A stretch of DNA of 64,000 bases from Candidatus Obscuribacterales bacterium (GTDB lineage Bacteria; Cyanobacteriota; Vampirovibrionia; Obscuribacterales; Obscuribacteraceae), in the NCBI GenBank assembly GCA_019747875.1, contig JAIEQI010000062.1:62001-126000 (forward strand), in the 5' to 3' direction. A program made the position numbers and the translations under genes. Numbering within the stretch: position 1 is the stretch's first letter; every line of letters begins with the position of its first letter. This document shows positions 17,929 through 27,264 of this stretch, piece by piece. The notes under the pieces were generated by a model, which was not told where the DNA came from, ran no database searches, and worked only from the letters and a program-made list of their open reading frames with translations.

Positions 17929-20900
17929 CTACTCCGATTTTGAGTCATCGACGACTTCGATTTGCGTTGCTTCAGAATATCCATGCACATTGTCGGTGTA
18001 CATTCCTTCAAGCGTAATCGGGTTCATCTGGAACTTTCCAGGCAACTCTAAACGCACCATCTGGCGAATTTCAGACGGCCCAGAGCGGAAATCAGTCATG
18101 AAGAATGCCAGGTGGTCATCCATTATGTCCTTGTGATTCCACCACCAGTTACCCAGAACAGCAGTATCACTCTTTACCGAATATTCCTTGGGATCGTTTT
18201 CGACGACCTCAGCACCACTTGGAAGTGCAGCTTCGATCAAAGAATAAGGAACGTTGATCGGAGAATCAATCTTGATCTTCATCAACAGCGTTTCACCAGC
18301 TTTCACCTTACCGGTTATCGGCTCTTCCTTGAAGTGAATGTCTCCTGCTGAATCATATTCGGCCTTCAATCTGGAGAATGACCGTTGAATCGTCAAACCA
18401 GTCGGGGTCGATGGCACGAGTCCATGTTCGCCAGGTTGAATCTTCTTGTAGTACTTCGTGATTACTGTCCAATACAAGCGGCCCGGACCAGTCTTGTGCA
18501 GAGAACTGGTGGAACCAGGCTGCATAACCAGCTCCATTTGCTCCTCAGGTTTGAACAGGCTGTCTTTGTTGAACGTGTAGTTGGTGACAGCACGCGCACC
18601 TGGAGTTGTAACTTTAGTACCAGCGATTGGCAGTTTTGGACCATTGAAACTCAACTCTGCACCGAAGGATGAAGAAGTCGAGCTATGGAGCAGCTCATCT
18701 TCCATTAGCGCTTTGAACACTTCAGCGGTGGTCTTGGTGTTACCCCAACCATCCTTGCCGCGCTCCGTTAGGATCCAGGCTTTTATCTGCTCAGTACGAG
18801 CCGCGTCTTCAGGCTGCATTGCCATGCAGGCGCGCATAGCCAAGGCAGTGGTTTCAACTGGTGTAAATCTGTAGCTGTAGTACCAGTTGTACCACTCCTT
18901 CTTTTCTGCAAGCTTGGCGTACATTTTGTCGCCGCGCTCCCAGTTTGTCAGAGTGCCAAAGCTACTATCTTCTAGATTTGAAAGATAGAGCAGGCGCTGA
19001 TACATCACCTGAGCTGAATCCGCATCGCCGGATTTCTTGAAAGCCAAAGTGTAGTACGCGAGGCTTTCAGGATTCAAACGATTCATCACTTTTGCCTGCG
19101 TGACCCATTTAGCTAATCCTGCAGGCAACTTGCGGCCATGCAAAGCCTGCACATAGGTGGCTTTTGAAAGGTCAGTCATCAGCTCACCGGTATGCCACCA
19201 GTCTTTTACGAGCTTGGGATCGGATAGTTGCTTTTGTAGTTCCGTCGATGAACTTGCCAGCCAAGCCAAACCTCTTTTCTTGCGAGCAGGATCAACGTAA
19301 TAGCCGGTTTCTTCAAGCAACTTGTATCCTTCAAGTACGAGCGCTGTAAGGTACGGGTTGCTCGTATCGTTGGTCCACCAGCCCCAGCCGCCGTCGCCAT
19401 GCTGATACTCGTCCAGCTTGACCATGGCTTGCTTGTAGACCTCTTTGAACTTGTCCAGGTCCTTCTTCTCCAGCGGCACGCCAAGTTTTTTGTTCATCTT
19501 CACGGCCACTACCGCCGGCATCAGCCTGCTCATGGTCTGCTCGGTGCAGCCATATGGATAGTCAATCAAAGCACTGAAGTTGCTCATGACGGAAGACAGT
19601 GATGAAGACGAAAGATGAACAGATACGTTGAGCGATCCCTCAGCCGCATCACCCGGATAAGAGACGGGCAAATCGATTGTTTGATCGTCGGCATTGAGGC
19701 AGCCGCTCGATGTCAAAACAACCGGCACGCCTAATGGGCGAAGCGGCAGCTTTGTTTCCATCGCATCGGCTGCGGTTTGACCAATGGCTTTCACCATGAT
19801 TGTCCCGGTTCCCGATTTGAGGATCTTTACCGGCCAGCTCACGCGGCTAACCTTTTCAGGCGCCAACTTAACTTGTTGCGAGAGAGCTTTTTGAATCTGG
19901 AATTCCGGTGAGATCGCCAGGCGGACATTCACATCCTGAGTGATATCAGAGTAGTTGTGCACGATCGCACTGATTTCGCCTTCATCACCTTGCCCAAAGA
20001 AGCGAGGTAGCGCCAGGCGCACAATCAGGTCTTGCGTGCTCACTGTTTTCTGCAGAACCCAACCGACTTCAGCATCCATGCTCACACCGCGGACAGTGGC
20101 ACGCCATGTCGTCAAATTGTCAGGCATCTTGAACTTGGCGGTTACTTCACCGTTAGAATCGGTAACAAGATTCGGGAACCAGGCGGCGGTATCTTTGAAG
20201 TCCTTGCGGACACGCGGCTCGATCTTGTTCGGTCCACCCGAATACTCTTCGGGAAACGAGCAAACGGTGGTGACGTTGTTGTTGCGCTGAGAATAGAAGA
20301 ACTTACGAATGTCTTGCACATACTCAGCGCGGATCGCGTAGATGCTTTCATCGACAACCCCCATTGAGAGTTCCACATTCGCAGCCGGCTTACCATCCTT
20401 CTTAGTCACCTTCAACTTATAGGAGGCCATATCTCCGGGATGATACTTAGCCTTATCCGGAGTAACGGCAACCTGCAAGAAGTTGGCGTAAGGGGAAACT
20501 TTGACCATTTGCGATGTGTTGTAGAACTGTTTCTTCTTCGAGACAAATGTGACTGTCAAATACACGTTAGGTGAATAAGACTTTTCGATCGGAATCTCAA
20601 CTAAAGTAGCTGGTCCCTTCAAATCAACAGCTTTGTACGAATGAAGCTTGATGCCTTCTACGGCAACAATAGCTTGGGCGCCTTCATCGCCCTTAACCGG
20701 AGCGGAGATCATAGCGCGAACAGTGTCACCCGGCTCGTAAACAGCCTTATCCAGCTTCACTTTCAAAGGTTCATTCTGTGAACGTCCGCCGCCATAACCA
20801 GAATATGGATCATTTTCACTAACAACCCAGATACTCTCATCATCTTTGATGACGTGCTTCTCGGCATCGGTGGATTGAGCAACTATGTAATAGGTGTCAG

Positions 20901-22998
20901 TTGCGTACTTGGCTTTGGTGGAGAATTCAATATGGGCTTTACCATCTTTATCCGTGACAGTATTAATGTCCTCATATGATTCCGTGCCTTGATAAGAATA
21001 GTCATTCGTGTTCCAAATGCGCCTCAATAGCTTTGCTTTAATCGGACGATTCGGCACCGATTGACCTTGATAGTCAACTGCTCTGATATCGGCGGAGATC
21101 TTTTCTCCGACCTTAGCTACATAGCTCTTAGGTTCGACGAAGAGGACATAGTCGCCGGCTGTAACGGATACGTTTCCAGAGTTGACCACGCTCAGGCGGC
21201 TGATGTCTGTAACTTCTACGTCGACCTTGTATTTCTTGTCCTGGTAGGCTCCTTCAAAAATGTCATCATCGCTTGAGCTTTGGATAGCTTTGGTGTCGAA
21301 TTCAACGATGGCTTCGCCGCTGGCATCTGTCTGCGCAGTTCCTTCTGAAATGAACTCGCCACCGTAATAGTAGTCACTATCGTTGTTTTCCCAATCGTCG
21401 AAATAGCCGTAATAATCCGGACGATCCATTAATCGATAACGGGAAGACCAATCGGACGATGAATAAATGCTGTATTTGATCTTCGCATTCGTGACAGGCG
21501 CACCAAAATAATATGTGGCTCTGATTCTGGCTTTAGCTTTCTGCCCTGCTGTCACCCGCGGCTCCAGCGGAATGACCTCAACCTTATATTCAGGCTTGCG
21601 ATACTGATCGATTTCGATCCGCTCGTAGTCGGTGCTGCCGTCAGGATATGTAATTTGGATCTGATATCCACCGGTTTTTCCTTCCTTCGGAATGTCGAAA
21701 ACTCCGTTGAAGGTGCCGAACTTATTCGTTGAAACATTCCCTTTCCAAATGACCGCATTGTCGGGGTCTTCAAGCTGCATGCTGAGTTTCATACTGCCTG
21801 GATTGCTCAATCCCTTTTCTTCGAGGTCGCGACAGATGCCCTTAAAATAAACGGTCTGCCCTAAGCGATAGATAGGTCTTTCCGTATAAAAGTATGTCTT
21901 GTGGTTCTCGCCCTGGCTACGGTACATGGACATACCACCATAGGCATGCTGCTCGCCTTTGAATCCGCAAACGACAATGTTCGAATTTGCAGATTTTGAA
22001 AGCGAGTTTCCGATCGGCAACTCAACAAATCCATCAGCACCAGAAATAGCGGATCCTTTGGCGAGAACCTTATTGACTGTGCGATCGCGGACTTCGATCG
22101 AAACACCCGGCATTGGCTTCATCGAATTTAGATCAAGAGCACGCACAACCGTCTTTGCAAAGTCTTGCTTGACGATCAAACCAATGTCCGTCACCGAGAA
22201 CCAAAGAACAGTCGAGTCTTTTTCTTTACGTATATTGCTTGCTTCGCAGACAGCAAAGTAATCGCCAGGAGGCAACGGCTCGTCCATCTTGAAGTTTTCA
22301 TGAGACCAATCGGAAAGATCGGACTGCAAAGTTCGCTTCCAGGTTTTGACAGGTTGAATTTTCTTTTTCGCGAAAACATCGTACCTGTCGGTTTCGGAGC
22401 TATAGGGCTTGTAGAGGCTGAGATCCGAACTTATCTCTACACCAAGATGTTTTTCGTCATCAGTGCCTAAGAGTTGGAACAAATCCTTCTTGTACACCTT
22501 TACGTTGACGCTGGTTGAACCTTGCGCATTTGCCCAGAACGCCGGTTTCTCTTTCGTTGAAAATACCCGCGCGTTGGAGCCAACGGTTATGCTCGGCTGC
22601 GAGATATCGAGGCGTACAGGATTTGTGAGCTGTGTAACCTTTCCTTCGCCAACCATGATGCCGCTTTCATAAGTTGTTGAGAATCCTGGAACACGGATAC
22701 GCAAGGAATACTCACCGACGGGCAACTGATCAATTTTGAAGTGTCCGTCCTTATCTACCCAAACGCCGCGCTCCTCTTCATACTTTGCAGAACGCGGACC
22801 GATTGCAATTGCATAAACCTTGTGCCCCTTCATATCGTAGGAGTACAAGTTGAAACCATCTTGCTCCATGGCAATCGTGCCACTAATGGAACCGACAGGC
22901 TTGCTCAATAAGACCGCCGCCAGAGCTAAGAGCAAAAATTTTAGAAGCAAAAATTCCCAGGACAATAGCGGATTTTTCTTTTCGGCAGAGCTAATCAT
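17929..22998 (-). CDS. Alpha-2-macroglobulin family protein
   Basis: 1689 residues. The N-terminus has one hydrophobic segment (about 12-30), with no lipobox, so it is probably a membrane anchor or uncleaved signal. Many macroglobulin beta-domains follow, including a MG3-like G-x-x-Y-F-K-G segment (V-Y-F-K-G-I-C-R) and an N-L-T-T-W-R-A-T-V-R-G region. The thioester motif P-Y-G-C-T-E-Q is present with Cys near residue 1151, followed by an alpha-alpha toroid with G-D-G-G-W-G-W-W. Such proteins trap proteases in the periplasm by covalent bonding through the thioester. Upstream it overlaps the AMMECR1 gene by eight bases, and VanW follows, so all three look co-transcribed. Confidence 0.92.
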   Translation of the reverse strand: MISSAEKKNPLLSWEFLLLKFLLLALAAVLLSKPVGSISGTIAMEQDGFNLYSYDMKGHKVYAIAIGPRSAKYEEERGVWVDKDGHFKIDQLPVGEYSLRIRVPGFSTTYESGIMVGEGKVTQLTNPVRLDISQPSITVGSNARVFSTKEKPAFWANAQGSTSVNVKVYKKDLFQLLGTDDEKHLGVEISSDLSLYKPYSSETDRYDVFAKKKIQPVKTWKRTLQSDLSDWSHENFKMDEPLPPGDYFAVCEASNIRKEKDSTVLWFSVTDIGLIVKQDFAKTVVRALDLNSMKPMPGVSIEVRDRTVNKVLAKGSAISGADGFVELPIGNSLSKSANSNIVVCGFKGEQHAYGGMSMYRSQGENHKTYFYTERPIYRLGQTVYFKGICRDLEEKGLSNPGSMKLSMQLEDPDNAVIWKGNVSTNKFGTFNGVFDIPKEGKTGGYQIQITYPDGSTDYERIEIDQYRKPEYKVEVIPLEPRVTAGQKAKARIRATYYFGAPVTNAKIKYSIYSSSDWSSRYRLMDRPDYYGYFDDWENNDSDYYYGGEFISEGTAQTDASGEAIVEFDTKAIQSSSDDDIFEGAYQDKKYKVDVEVTDISRLSVVNSGNVSVTAGDYVLFVEPKSYVAKVGEKISADIRAVDYQGQSVPNRPIKAKLLRRIWNTNDYSYQGTESYEDINTVTDKDGKAHIEFSTKAKYATDTYYIVAQSTDAEKHVIKDDESIWVVSENDPYSGYGGGRSQNEPLKVKLDKAVYEPGDTVRAMISAPVKGDEGAQAIVAVEGIKLHSYKAVDLKGPATLVEIPIEKSYSPNVYLTVTFVSKKKQFYNTSQMVKVSPYANFLQVAVTPDKAKYHPGDMASYKLKVTKKDGKPAANVELSMGVVDESIYAIRAEYVQDIRKFFYSQRNNNVTTVCSFPEEYSGGPNKIEPRVRKDFKDTAAWFPNLVTDSNGEVTAKFKMPDNLTTWRATVRGVSMDAEVGWVLQKTVSTQDLIVRLALPRFFGQGDEGEISAIVHNYSDITQDVNVRLAISPEFQIQKALSQQVKLAPEKVSRVSWPVKILKSGTGTIMVKAIGQTAADAMETKLPLRPLGVPVVLTSSGCLNADDQTIDLPVSYPGDAAEGSLNVSVHLSSSSLSSVMSNFSALIDYPYGCTEQTMSRLMPAVVAVKMNKKLGVPLEKKDLDKFKEVYKQAMVKLDEYQHGDGGWGWWTNDTSNPYLTALVLEGYKLLEETGYYVDPARKKRGLAWLASSSTELQKQLSDPKLVKDWWHTGELMTDLSKATYVQALHGRKLPAGLAKWVTQAKVMNRLNPESLAYYTLAFKKSGDADSAQVMYQRLLYLSNLEDSSFGTLTNWERGDKMYAKLAEKKEWYNWYYSYRFTPVETTALAMRACMAMQPEDAARTEQIKAWILTERGKDGWGNTKTTAEVFKALMEDELLHSSTSSSFGAELSFNGPKLPIAGTKVTTPGARAVTNYTFNKDSLFKPEEQMELVMQPGSTSSLHKTGPGRLYWTVITKYYKKIQPGEHGLVPSTPTGLTIQRSFSRLKAEYDSAGDIHFKEEPITGKVKAGETLLMKIKIDSPINVPYSLIEAALPSGAEVVENDPKEYSVKSDTAVLGNWWWNHKDIMDDHLAFFMTDFRSGPSEIRQMVRLELPGKFQMNPITLEGMYTDNVHGYSEATQIEVVDDSKSE

Positions 22999-23806
22999 AT
23001 ATGTCGGTCCTTAGTTTATAAATTTGGCAAGGTTCGCCTGGCTTGATTCCAGCTTTCAATCGGGCAAGTACAAATTCGTAGTAAGCGTCAGTCGCTTCAC
23101 CGGGCAAGATCACACCGGAACGCCCTCCTGAGCGCACCATGATGCCGTCTTTTAACGGGTTGACTGACGCAAAATTATTTATGGCAATAATATCGCGGAT
23201 GATACTAACCTGAATTTTCAGATCAGGCAGCTCGGATTTGCGAATTGGACGAAAGCGGTAATCTTTCGTGAGAGCACCGAGAGTTGAAAAAACCGTTTCG
23301 TGAACGATGTCAGCTTGTTGGGCGTAGACAGTTCCCCAACAAGCGCGCGTTGAGCCGTTCTTACTGAGTGTCACAAAAACGCCGGCCGGCTTACGGAAGG
23401 TGCTATCGCAGTTCACATTGTTTGCATATTCATCTAGTCCTTGACCCGGAGCTTCAAGTTTAAAGAATCTGCGCAGGGCAAATCTAGCTATCTCAGGCAG
23501 AGCCACTGGCTTGGCACTAGCACCTTGCAGAATTTCCGAACGCGAATCGCCTTTTTGAGTTCCCGTCTTCTTGAGCTGGATATCGGTGTCTTTCCATTCG
23601 TACTGGGCACCAGGAACCATGTGTATTGTCCCTGAAGGCTCAGAGGCTGCTGGAACGTTTGCTGAAGCGCACAAGTCGATGGCCAACAGCCAAGCTGCAA
23701 AAAAACAAAGGATATGAAACGCGAATCGTGAGTTAGCTCTCATTGCCAAAGAGTTACTGAAAGTTGCTGTCATTACCCTGGACTGCATGGAAATTCTGTA
23801 AATCAT
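22991..23806 (-). CDS. Exported AMMECR1-domain protein
   Basis: 271 residues. The ATG at 23806 has AGGA seven bases upstream. A hydrophobic segment near residues 29-48 is a likely signal or anchor. The AMMECR1 domain follows: G-V-F-V-T-L-S-K-N-G-S-T-R-A-C-W-G-T (the family R-G-C-I-G motif with G to A and I to W), then D-Y-R-F-R-P-I-R-K-S-E-L-P-D-L-K-I-Q-V-S-I and D-G-I-M-V-R-S-G-G-R-S-G-V-I-L-P. Bacterial AMMECR1 proteins are mostly cytosolic and uncharacterised, so an exported version is unusual. First gene of the block with alpha-2-macroglobulin and VanW. Confidence 0.85.
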   Translation of the reverse strand: MIYRISMQSRVMTATFSNSLAMRANSRFAFHILCFFAAWLLAIDLCASANVPAASEPSGTIHMVPGAQYEWKDTDIQLKKTGTQKGDSRSEILQGASAKPVALPEIARFALRRFFKLEAPGQGLDEYANNVNCDSTFRKPAGVFVTLSKNGSTRACWGTVYAQQADIVHETVFSTLGALTKDYRFRPIRKSELPDLKIQVSIIRDIIAINNFASVNPLKDGIMVRSGGRSGVILPGEATDAYYEFVLARLKAGIKPGEPCQIYKLRTDIYD

Positions 23807-23944
23807 GGCATATCCTGTTCGTCTTAGCCTGCTAAGCTACTCACCAAATATGTTGGCTTCTTTGATTCTCCGACAAGAGATTAAGATGCCAGTGAAACAA
23901 TGGATAAGAACACGTAAAAAGTCAGCAAGAACTGGTTAACTAAA

Positions 23945-24880
23945 ATGGTCGACGAGCAAAACCAAGCAGGCGTGGGACGGAGGCAGTTCATCCGGTCCAT
24001 TTTCGGGCTTGGGACTGGGAGCGTGGCTGAGGAGGCGAATGCTTCACCGGCAGAAAAGAAGATCGCAGATCGCGGTAAATTTTTCTGGACAGACCTGAAA
24101 ACCGGGCAAATTGGCTTCCCCTGTGGTCCCAGCGTTCCGCAAGGCTCACCGGGCTCGATAATGAAATTAGTATCAGCGGCGGCCTTAACTGATGCTCACC
24201 TCTTGCCACAAGATCGAAAATTTGAGTGCCGCGGATCTATAAAGATCAAAAATCAGAAGTTTACTTGCCTGGCACCGCACGGCTCTCTAGATCTCGTTCA
24301 GGCCCTCGGGCTTTCTTGCAACGTTTATTTTGCTCAGGCCGCACAGGCGATGAGTCCAAAAGTTTTTCTTGAATACGCAAAACGCTTTGGTCTGGACAAG
24401 CCGGTTGGCGGCTTTCCAATTGGCAAGTTTCCCGAGCAAGGCTTAAAAGAGAGCCTTGAGAACTATGCACTCGGATTGGCAGCCGATCTCCAACCAAGCG
24501 CCCTGCAAATCATGCGCATTGCGGCACTGGTCGCTAAGGAAGGCCAAATTCCATATCTTCATAGCGCCGAATCGCCCGATCCGGCCGCCAAGCCCTTTGA
24601 ATTGCATCTTTCAGAAAGAACCTGGCACGTTTTGCAACAAGGAATGCAGATTGCTGCGCGGCAAGGCACTGGCAAAAATCTGGATCCCGAGAATAAGATG
24701 CGCATTGCAATAAAGACTGGAACAACGCCACACGGAAACACATTCCAATCATGGGTTTGTGGCTACTTTCCCTGGGATGCGCCACGTTATGCCTTCGTCC
24801 TGCGGGCTTTCTCCGGGACAAGCCAGGAAGGAGCGGTACCGCAAGCGCGCTCGTTTCTTTTTGCAAGCGAATGGCCCTAG
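23945..24880 (+). CDS. Stand-alone penicillin-binding transpeptidase, Tat signal
   Basis: 311 residues, only a transpeptidase domain. The three active-site motifs are in order: S-I-M-K with nucleophile S71 and K74, S124-C-N126, and K257-T-G. The length matches the catalytic domain alone, without the usual N-terminal pedestal or glycosyltransferase. The N-terminus carries R-R-Q-F-I-R-S-I-F-G-L-G, a twin-arginine-like motif, but the following hydrophobic core is short, so export by Tat is uncertain. It would cross-link or trim peptidoglycan. It is divergent from the AMMECR1/alpha-2-macroglobulin operon; macroglobulins are often linked to PbpC-type genes, so a shared envelope role is plausible. 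Confidence 0.85.
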   Translation: MVDEQNQAGVGRRQFIRSIFGLGTGSVAEEANASPAEKKIADRGKFFWTDLKTGQIGFPCGPSVPQGSPGSIMKLVSAAALTDAHLLPQDRKFECRGSIKIKNQKFTCLAPHGSLDLVQALGLSCNVYFAQAAQAMSPKVFLEYAKRFGLDKPVGGFPIGKFPEQGLKESLENYALGLAADLQPSALQIMRIAALVAKEGQIPYLHSAESPDPAAKPFELHLSERTWHVLQQGMQIAARQGTGKNLDPENKMRIAIKTGTTPHGNTFQSWVCGYFPWDAPRYAFVLRAFSGTSQEGAVPQARSFLFASEWP

Positions 24881-24906
24881 AAATCACCTTAGCAACTCAA
24901 TTCTCG

Positions 24907-24912
24907 TATAAT
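24907..24912 (+). promoter_or_regulatory. Candidate -10 box TATAAT
   Basis: Perfect TATAAT 53 bases before the preferred start of the next gene. No good -35 at 17 bases; TTAGCA lies 12 bases upstream. It overlaps an alternative start codon at 24911, which argues that translation begins downstream at 24965. Confidence 0.45.
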
Positions 24913-24964
24913 GCGAACTAGCAAAAGTGGCTATACCGCCTCTATTGGCGCCGAGGAGAAATGC

Positions 24965-25732
24965 ATGCTCAAGACGAAAACAACTGGAAGGCTATTGTTC
25001 GCAGCAGTACTAGCGTTCAGTTTTTCGATCACCCAAGGCAACGCTGACGATCTACTGACAGAACCGTTTCCTGGAAGTCTCTTTCAAGATAATAACAACT
25101 CAACTAGCGCAAAACCGGCTCCCAATGAGACAGCTGTAAAGCAAGCAACGCAAGAGCGCATTCAGCACGCGAACAGTACGATGCAGAACCAGATGCAAAA
25201 AGTTGCTAGTTGGTTGCAAGAATTCAGCTTGAGAAATCAAAATCGATTTCCGGGTGTTTACGGATCATCTAACAGCATTGAAAGAGCTTGTGAAGTTCAG
25301 CTAACAGAGCTGGTTGGCGCGAATCCCTACGGCAGTGGAATATTCGGTGGCGTATCAGCCCAAGAGTTAAACGGTCTCTCACCTGGTCTTTCTTATTACT
25401 ACAATGCCGATGGAACCCCCGCTACAGGCAGTCCATTGGCCAACGACGAGTGGACCTCGGAGTTGACGGCTGATTCGGCACAACGAATCAATCTGAAGAT
25501 GGATCAAAGTATGACTCGCTCGACTCTGGATTCGTACAGAAGCGATCCGCCAATGAACTGGCAAGCAGCTCCTGGAACTATCACCGCAGCCGGCAACGGA
25601 CAGGGTTTCTTCTACGTTTGGGGCGCCGGTTATGACGGCAAACCAGTCCGCGATTTCAACGGCAAAGTTTATATATTAGATGTGACTACCGGCAGCACTA
25701 CTGGTGACGTAGGCCAAGAAGCCGGCTACTAG
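24965..25732 (+). CDS. Secreted protein with Gly/Asn-rich C-terminus, unknown
   Basis: 255 residues from ATG 24965, which has GAGGAG six bases upstream; an open frame from 24911 overlaps a perfect -10 box. A clear signal peptide (RLLFAAVLAFSFSITQGNA) is followed by an Asn/Gln-rich helical region (about 50-105, with M-Q-N-Q-M-Q-K-V-A-S-W-L-Q-E-F). The second half resembles substrate-type folds with Y-Y-Y-N-A-D-G-T-P and G-F-F-Y-V-W-G-A-G-Y-D-G-K-P-V-R-D-F-N-G-K-V-Y-I-L-D-V-T. This last part recalls a pseudopilin or extracellular beta-structure, but no family is certain. It follows the transpeptidase by 84 bases with its own candidate promoter. Confidence 0.75.
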   Translation: MLKTKTTGRLLFAAVLAFSFSITQGNADDLLTEPFPGSLFQDNNNSTSAKPAPNETAVKQATQERIQHANSTMQNQMQKVASWLQEFSLRNQNRFPGVYGSSNSIERACEVQLTELVGANPYGSGIFGGVSAQELNGLSPGLSYYYNADGTPATGSPLANDEWTSELTADSAQRINLKMDQSMTRSTLDSYRSDPPMNWQAAPGTITAAGNGQGFFYVWGAGYDGKPVRDFNGKVYILDVTTGSTTGDVGQEAGY

Positions 25733-25940
25733 GATCGCAAGGATCGCAAATCATCGTTCACACCCAAGATGATCAAGCGCTAATATGCAGATCGTCGGTC
25801 AACAACTGCCGAGAGGTGGAGCATAAGTATCGTGGGAGCTTGTGGAGCTGATTGTTTCTATACAAAGGCGCTCTGATTTCGACTGCCAACCGACAGCAAG
25901 CAGATGAGAAAAAGCACACATTTTAAAACCGTTAAGACCA

Positions 25941-26032
25941 CTCTCATAGTGGGACTGTAGGGGGAGAACCCCCATTCCGGCTTCACGCCCCCGTACCTAC
26001 TATGTGCGTGTGGGAGCACGTGGAGCTGAGAG
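25941..26032 (+). promoter_or_regulatory. Structured leader of the protease gene pair
   Basis: Several nested inverted repeats fill the bases just before the ATG at 26033. CTCTCA (25941-25946) can pair with TGAGAG (26027-26032). CATAGT (25945-25950) can pair with ACTATG. GGGGG-AGAA-CCCCC is a perfect hairpin at 25960-25973. CGTG-TGGGAG-CACG lies around 26008-26021, directly before the Shine-Dalgarno GGAG (26022-26025). Closing the outer stem would hide the ribosome-binding site. A shortened copy of GTGGGAGC..GTGGAGCTGA also occurs at about 25831-25851. Confidence 0.45.
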
Positions 26033-27262
26033 ATGATAGAAAAAAGTGGGCAGACTGATTTTCCCGTACTTAAGCCCGGCCTCGATATAGCCAAGCCGGG
26101 CGAACCTCAACCAGAAGTTGATGATGCCGCCAAGAAATTGTACGCTGACACGTTGCCCTCTGTTGTTCAGATAACGACAGACAAAGGATTCGGCAGCGGC
26201 TGGATAATGGACAAAACAGGTCGAATCGGATCTGCCGCTCACGTGGTTTTAGGAAGCAAAGAACATTTTGCAGTCACCGCCGATGGTAGCAAATATAAAT
26301 TAGAAATTGAGAAGCTCGACGATCTCAACGACACCGTCATCATGAAGCCAGTTAAATGGAAGGAAGGAAGTCGCCCCCACCTCGACCTTGCTCCATCCAG
26401 CACCCTCAAACAGGATGATCTGGTTTATGGCATGGGACATCCAGGCGGACTCCGCCCGGCTTATCTCTCGCCTGGATATCATCGCCAAGCAGAAACACAA
26501 CTGAATATGATGAAGAATCTCAGCGAAGAAGTAGAGGGCGCAATCAATGCAAAATTGAAAACTCTCACTCCAAAAGAGCGCCCCGACCTCGAGAAATTCG
26601 TCAATCGCGATATTTTGAATTCTCGCATCCATATTCGCCCAGGTGATTCAGGCGGACCTCTTCTAAATAGTGACAAGAAAGTCGTCGGCATCAACGACAT
26701 GATCACAAGTTTTGAAATGGGCTATTTTGTTCCAAGCGAAAAGATACAAGCACTCAGCGAGGACGAAGGGAAGTTCAATTTCAAATACAATTGGGTCGCC
26801 GGTAACTTAGCTCAACAGTATAAGCATGACTGGAAAACCAATCCGACAATGGCAGTTGCAGAAACGCTCGGCGTTGGCGCTGCCGGACTGATCGGCAACT
26901 CGGTGCTCAATCGTATGCCCTATACAGGCGGTCTGGCCGCGGCCGGAGTCGGCGCCGTCATGCTAACAAGCGATGCCAGCGGCCTTCTCAACGCGACTGA
27001 CTCTCGCGACCAAATGAAGTATGGGCTAGCCAGCGCCGGCGATCTCGCCGCTCTAGGTGGTGCTATCGCAACACTGATTCCGAAAGCAAGACTGGCAGGT
27101 AAGGTTGCGCTTGGACTTGGTATCACAGGAAGAATCGGCTCTGAGTTCGTGCCGAACCGCAGAGTTCTTACAGATATCACACGCAAGGACGGCTCGCCTG
27201 TTCCACCGGTAAGCCCGGACATTGAGAAATCACTCGGGCTCGGCATCTACAGAGGAAGCTAA
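26033..27262 (+). CDS. Trypsin-like serine protease with C-terminal hydrophobic domain
   Basis: 409 residues. S1-type (HtrA/chymotrypsin fold) protease domain at about 40-235. The catalytic triad is intact: H70 in S-A-A-H-V-V, D100 in L-N-D-T-V-I and S206 in G-D-S-G-G-P-L. No signal peptide and no PDZ domain. The last 150 residues hold Gly/Ala-rich hydrophobic stretches (AAGLIGNSVLNRM, GGLAAAGVGAVML, LAALGGAIATL) that may enter a membrane. It is followed after two bases by a paralogue that has lost the catalytic residues. A strongly structured leader precedes it. Confidence 0.85.
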   Translation: MIEKSGQTDFPVLKPGLDIAKPGEPQPEVDDAAKKLYADTLPSVVQITTDKGFGSGWIMDKTGRIGSAAHVVLGSKEHFAVTADGSKYKLEIEKLDDLNDTVIMKPVKWKEGSRPHLDLAPSSTLKQDDLVYGMGHPGGLRPAYLSPGYHRQAETQLNMMKNLSEEVEGAINAKLKTLTPKERPDLEKFVNRDILNSRIHIRPGDSGGPLLNSDKKVVGINDMITSFEMGYFVPSEKIQALSEDEGKFNFKYNWVAGNLAQQYKHDWKTNPTMAVAETLGVGAAGLIGNSVLNRMPYTGGLAAAGVGAVMLTSDASGLLNATDSRDQMKYGLASAGDLAALGGAIATLIPKARLAGKVALGLGITGRIGSEFVPNRRVLTDITRKDGSPVPPVSPDIEKSLGLGIYRGS

Positions 27263-27264
27263 AA

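Noticed and set aside
25960-25973. GGGGG-AGAA-CCCCC as a terminator
   Set aside because: No T-run follows, and it fits better as part of the leader before the protease gene.
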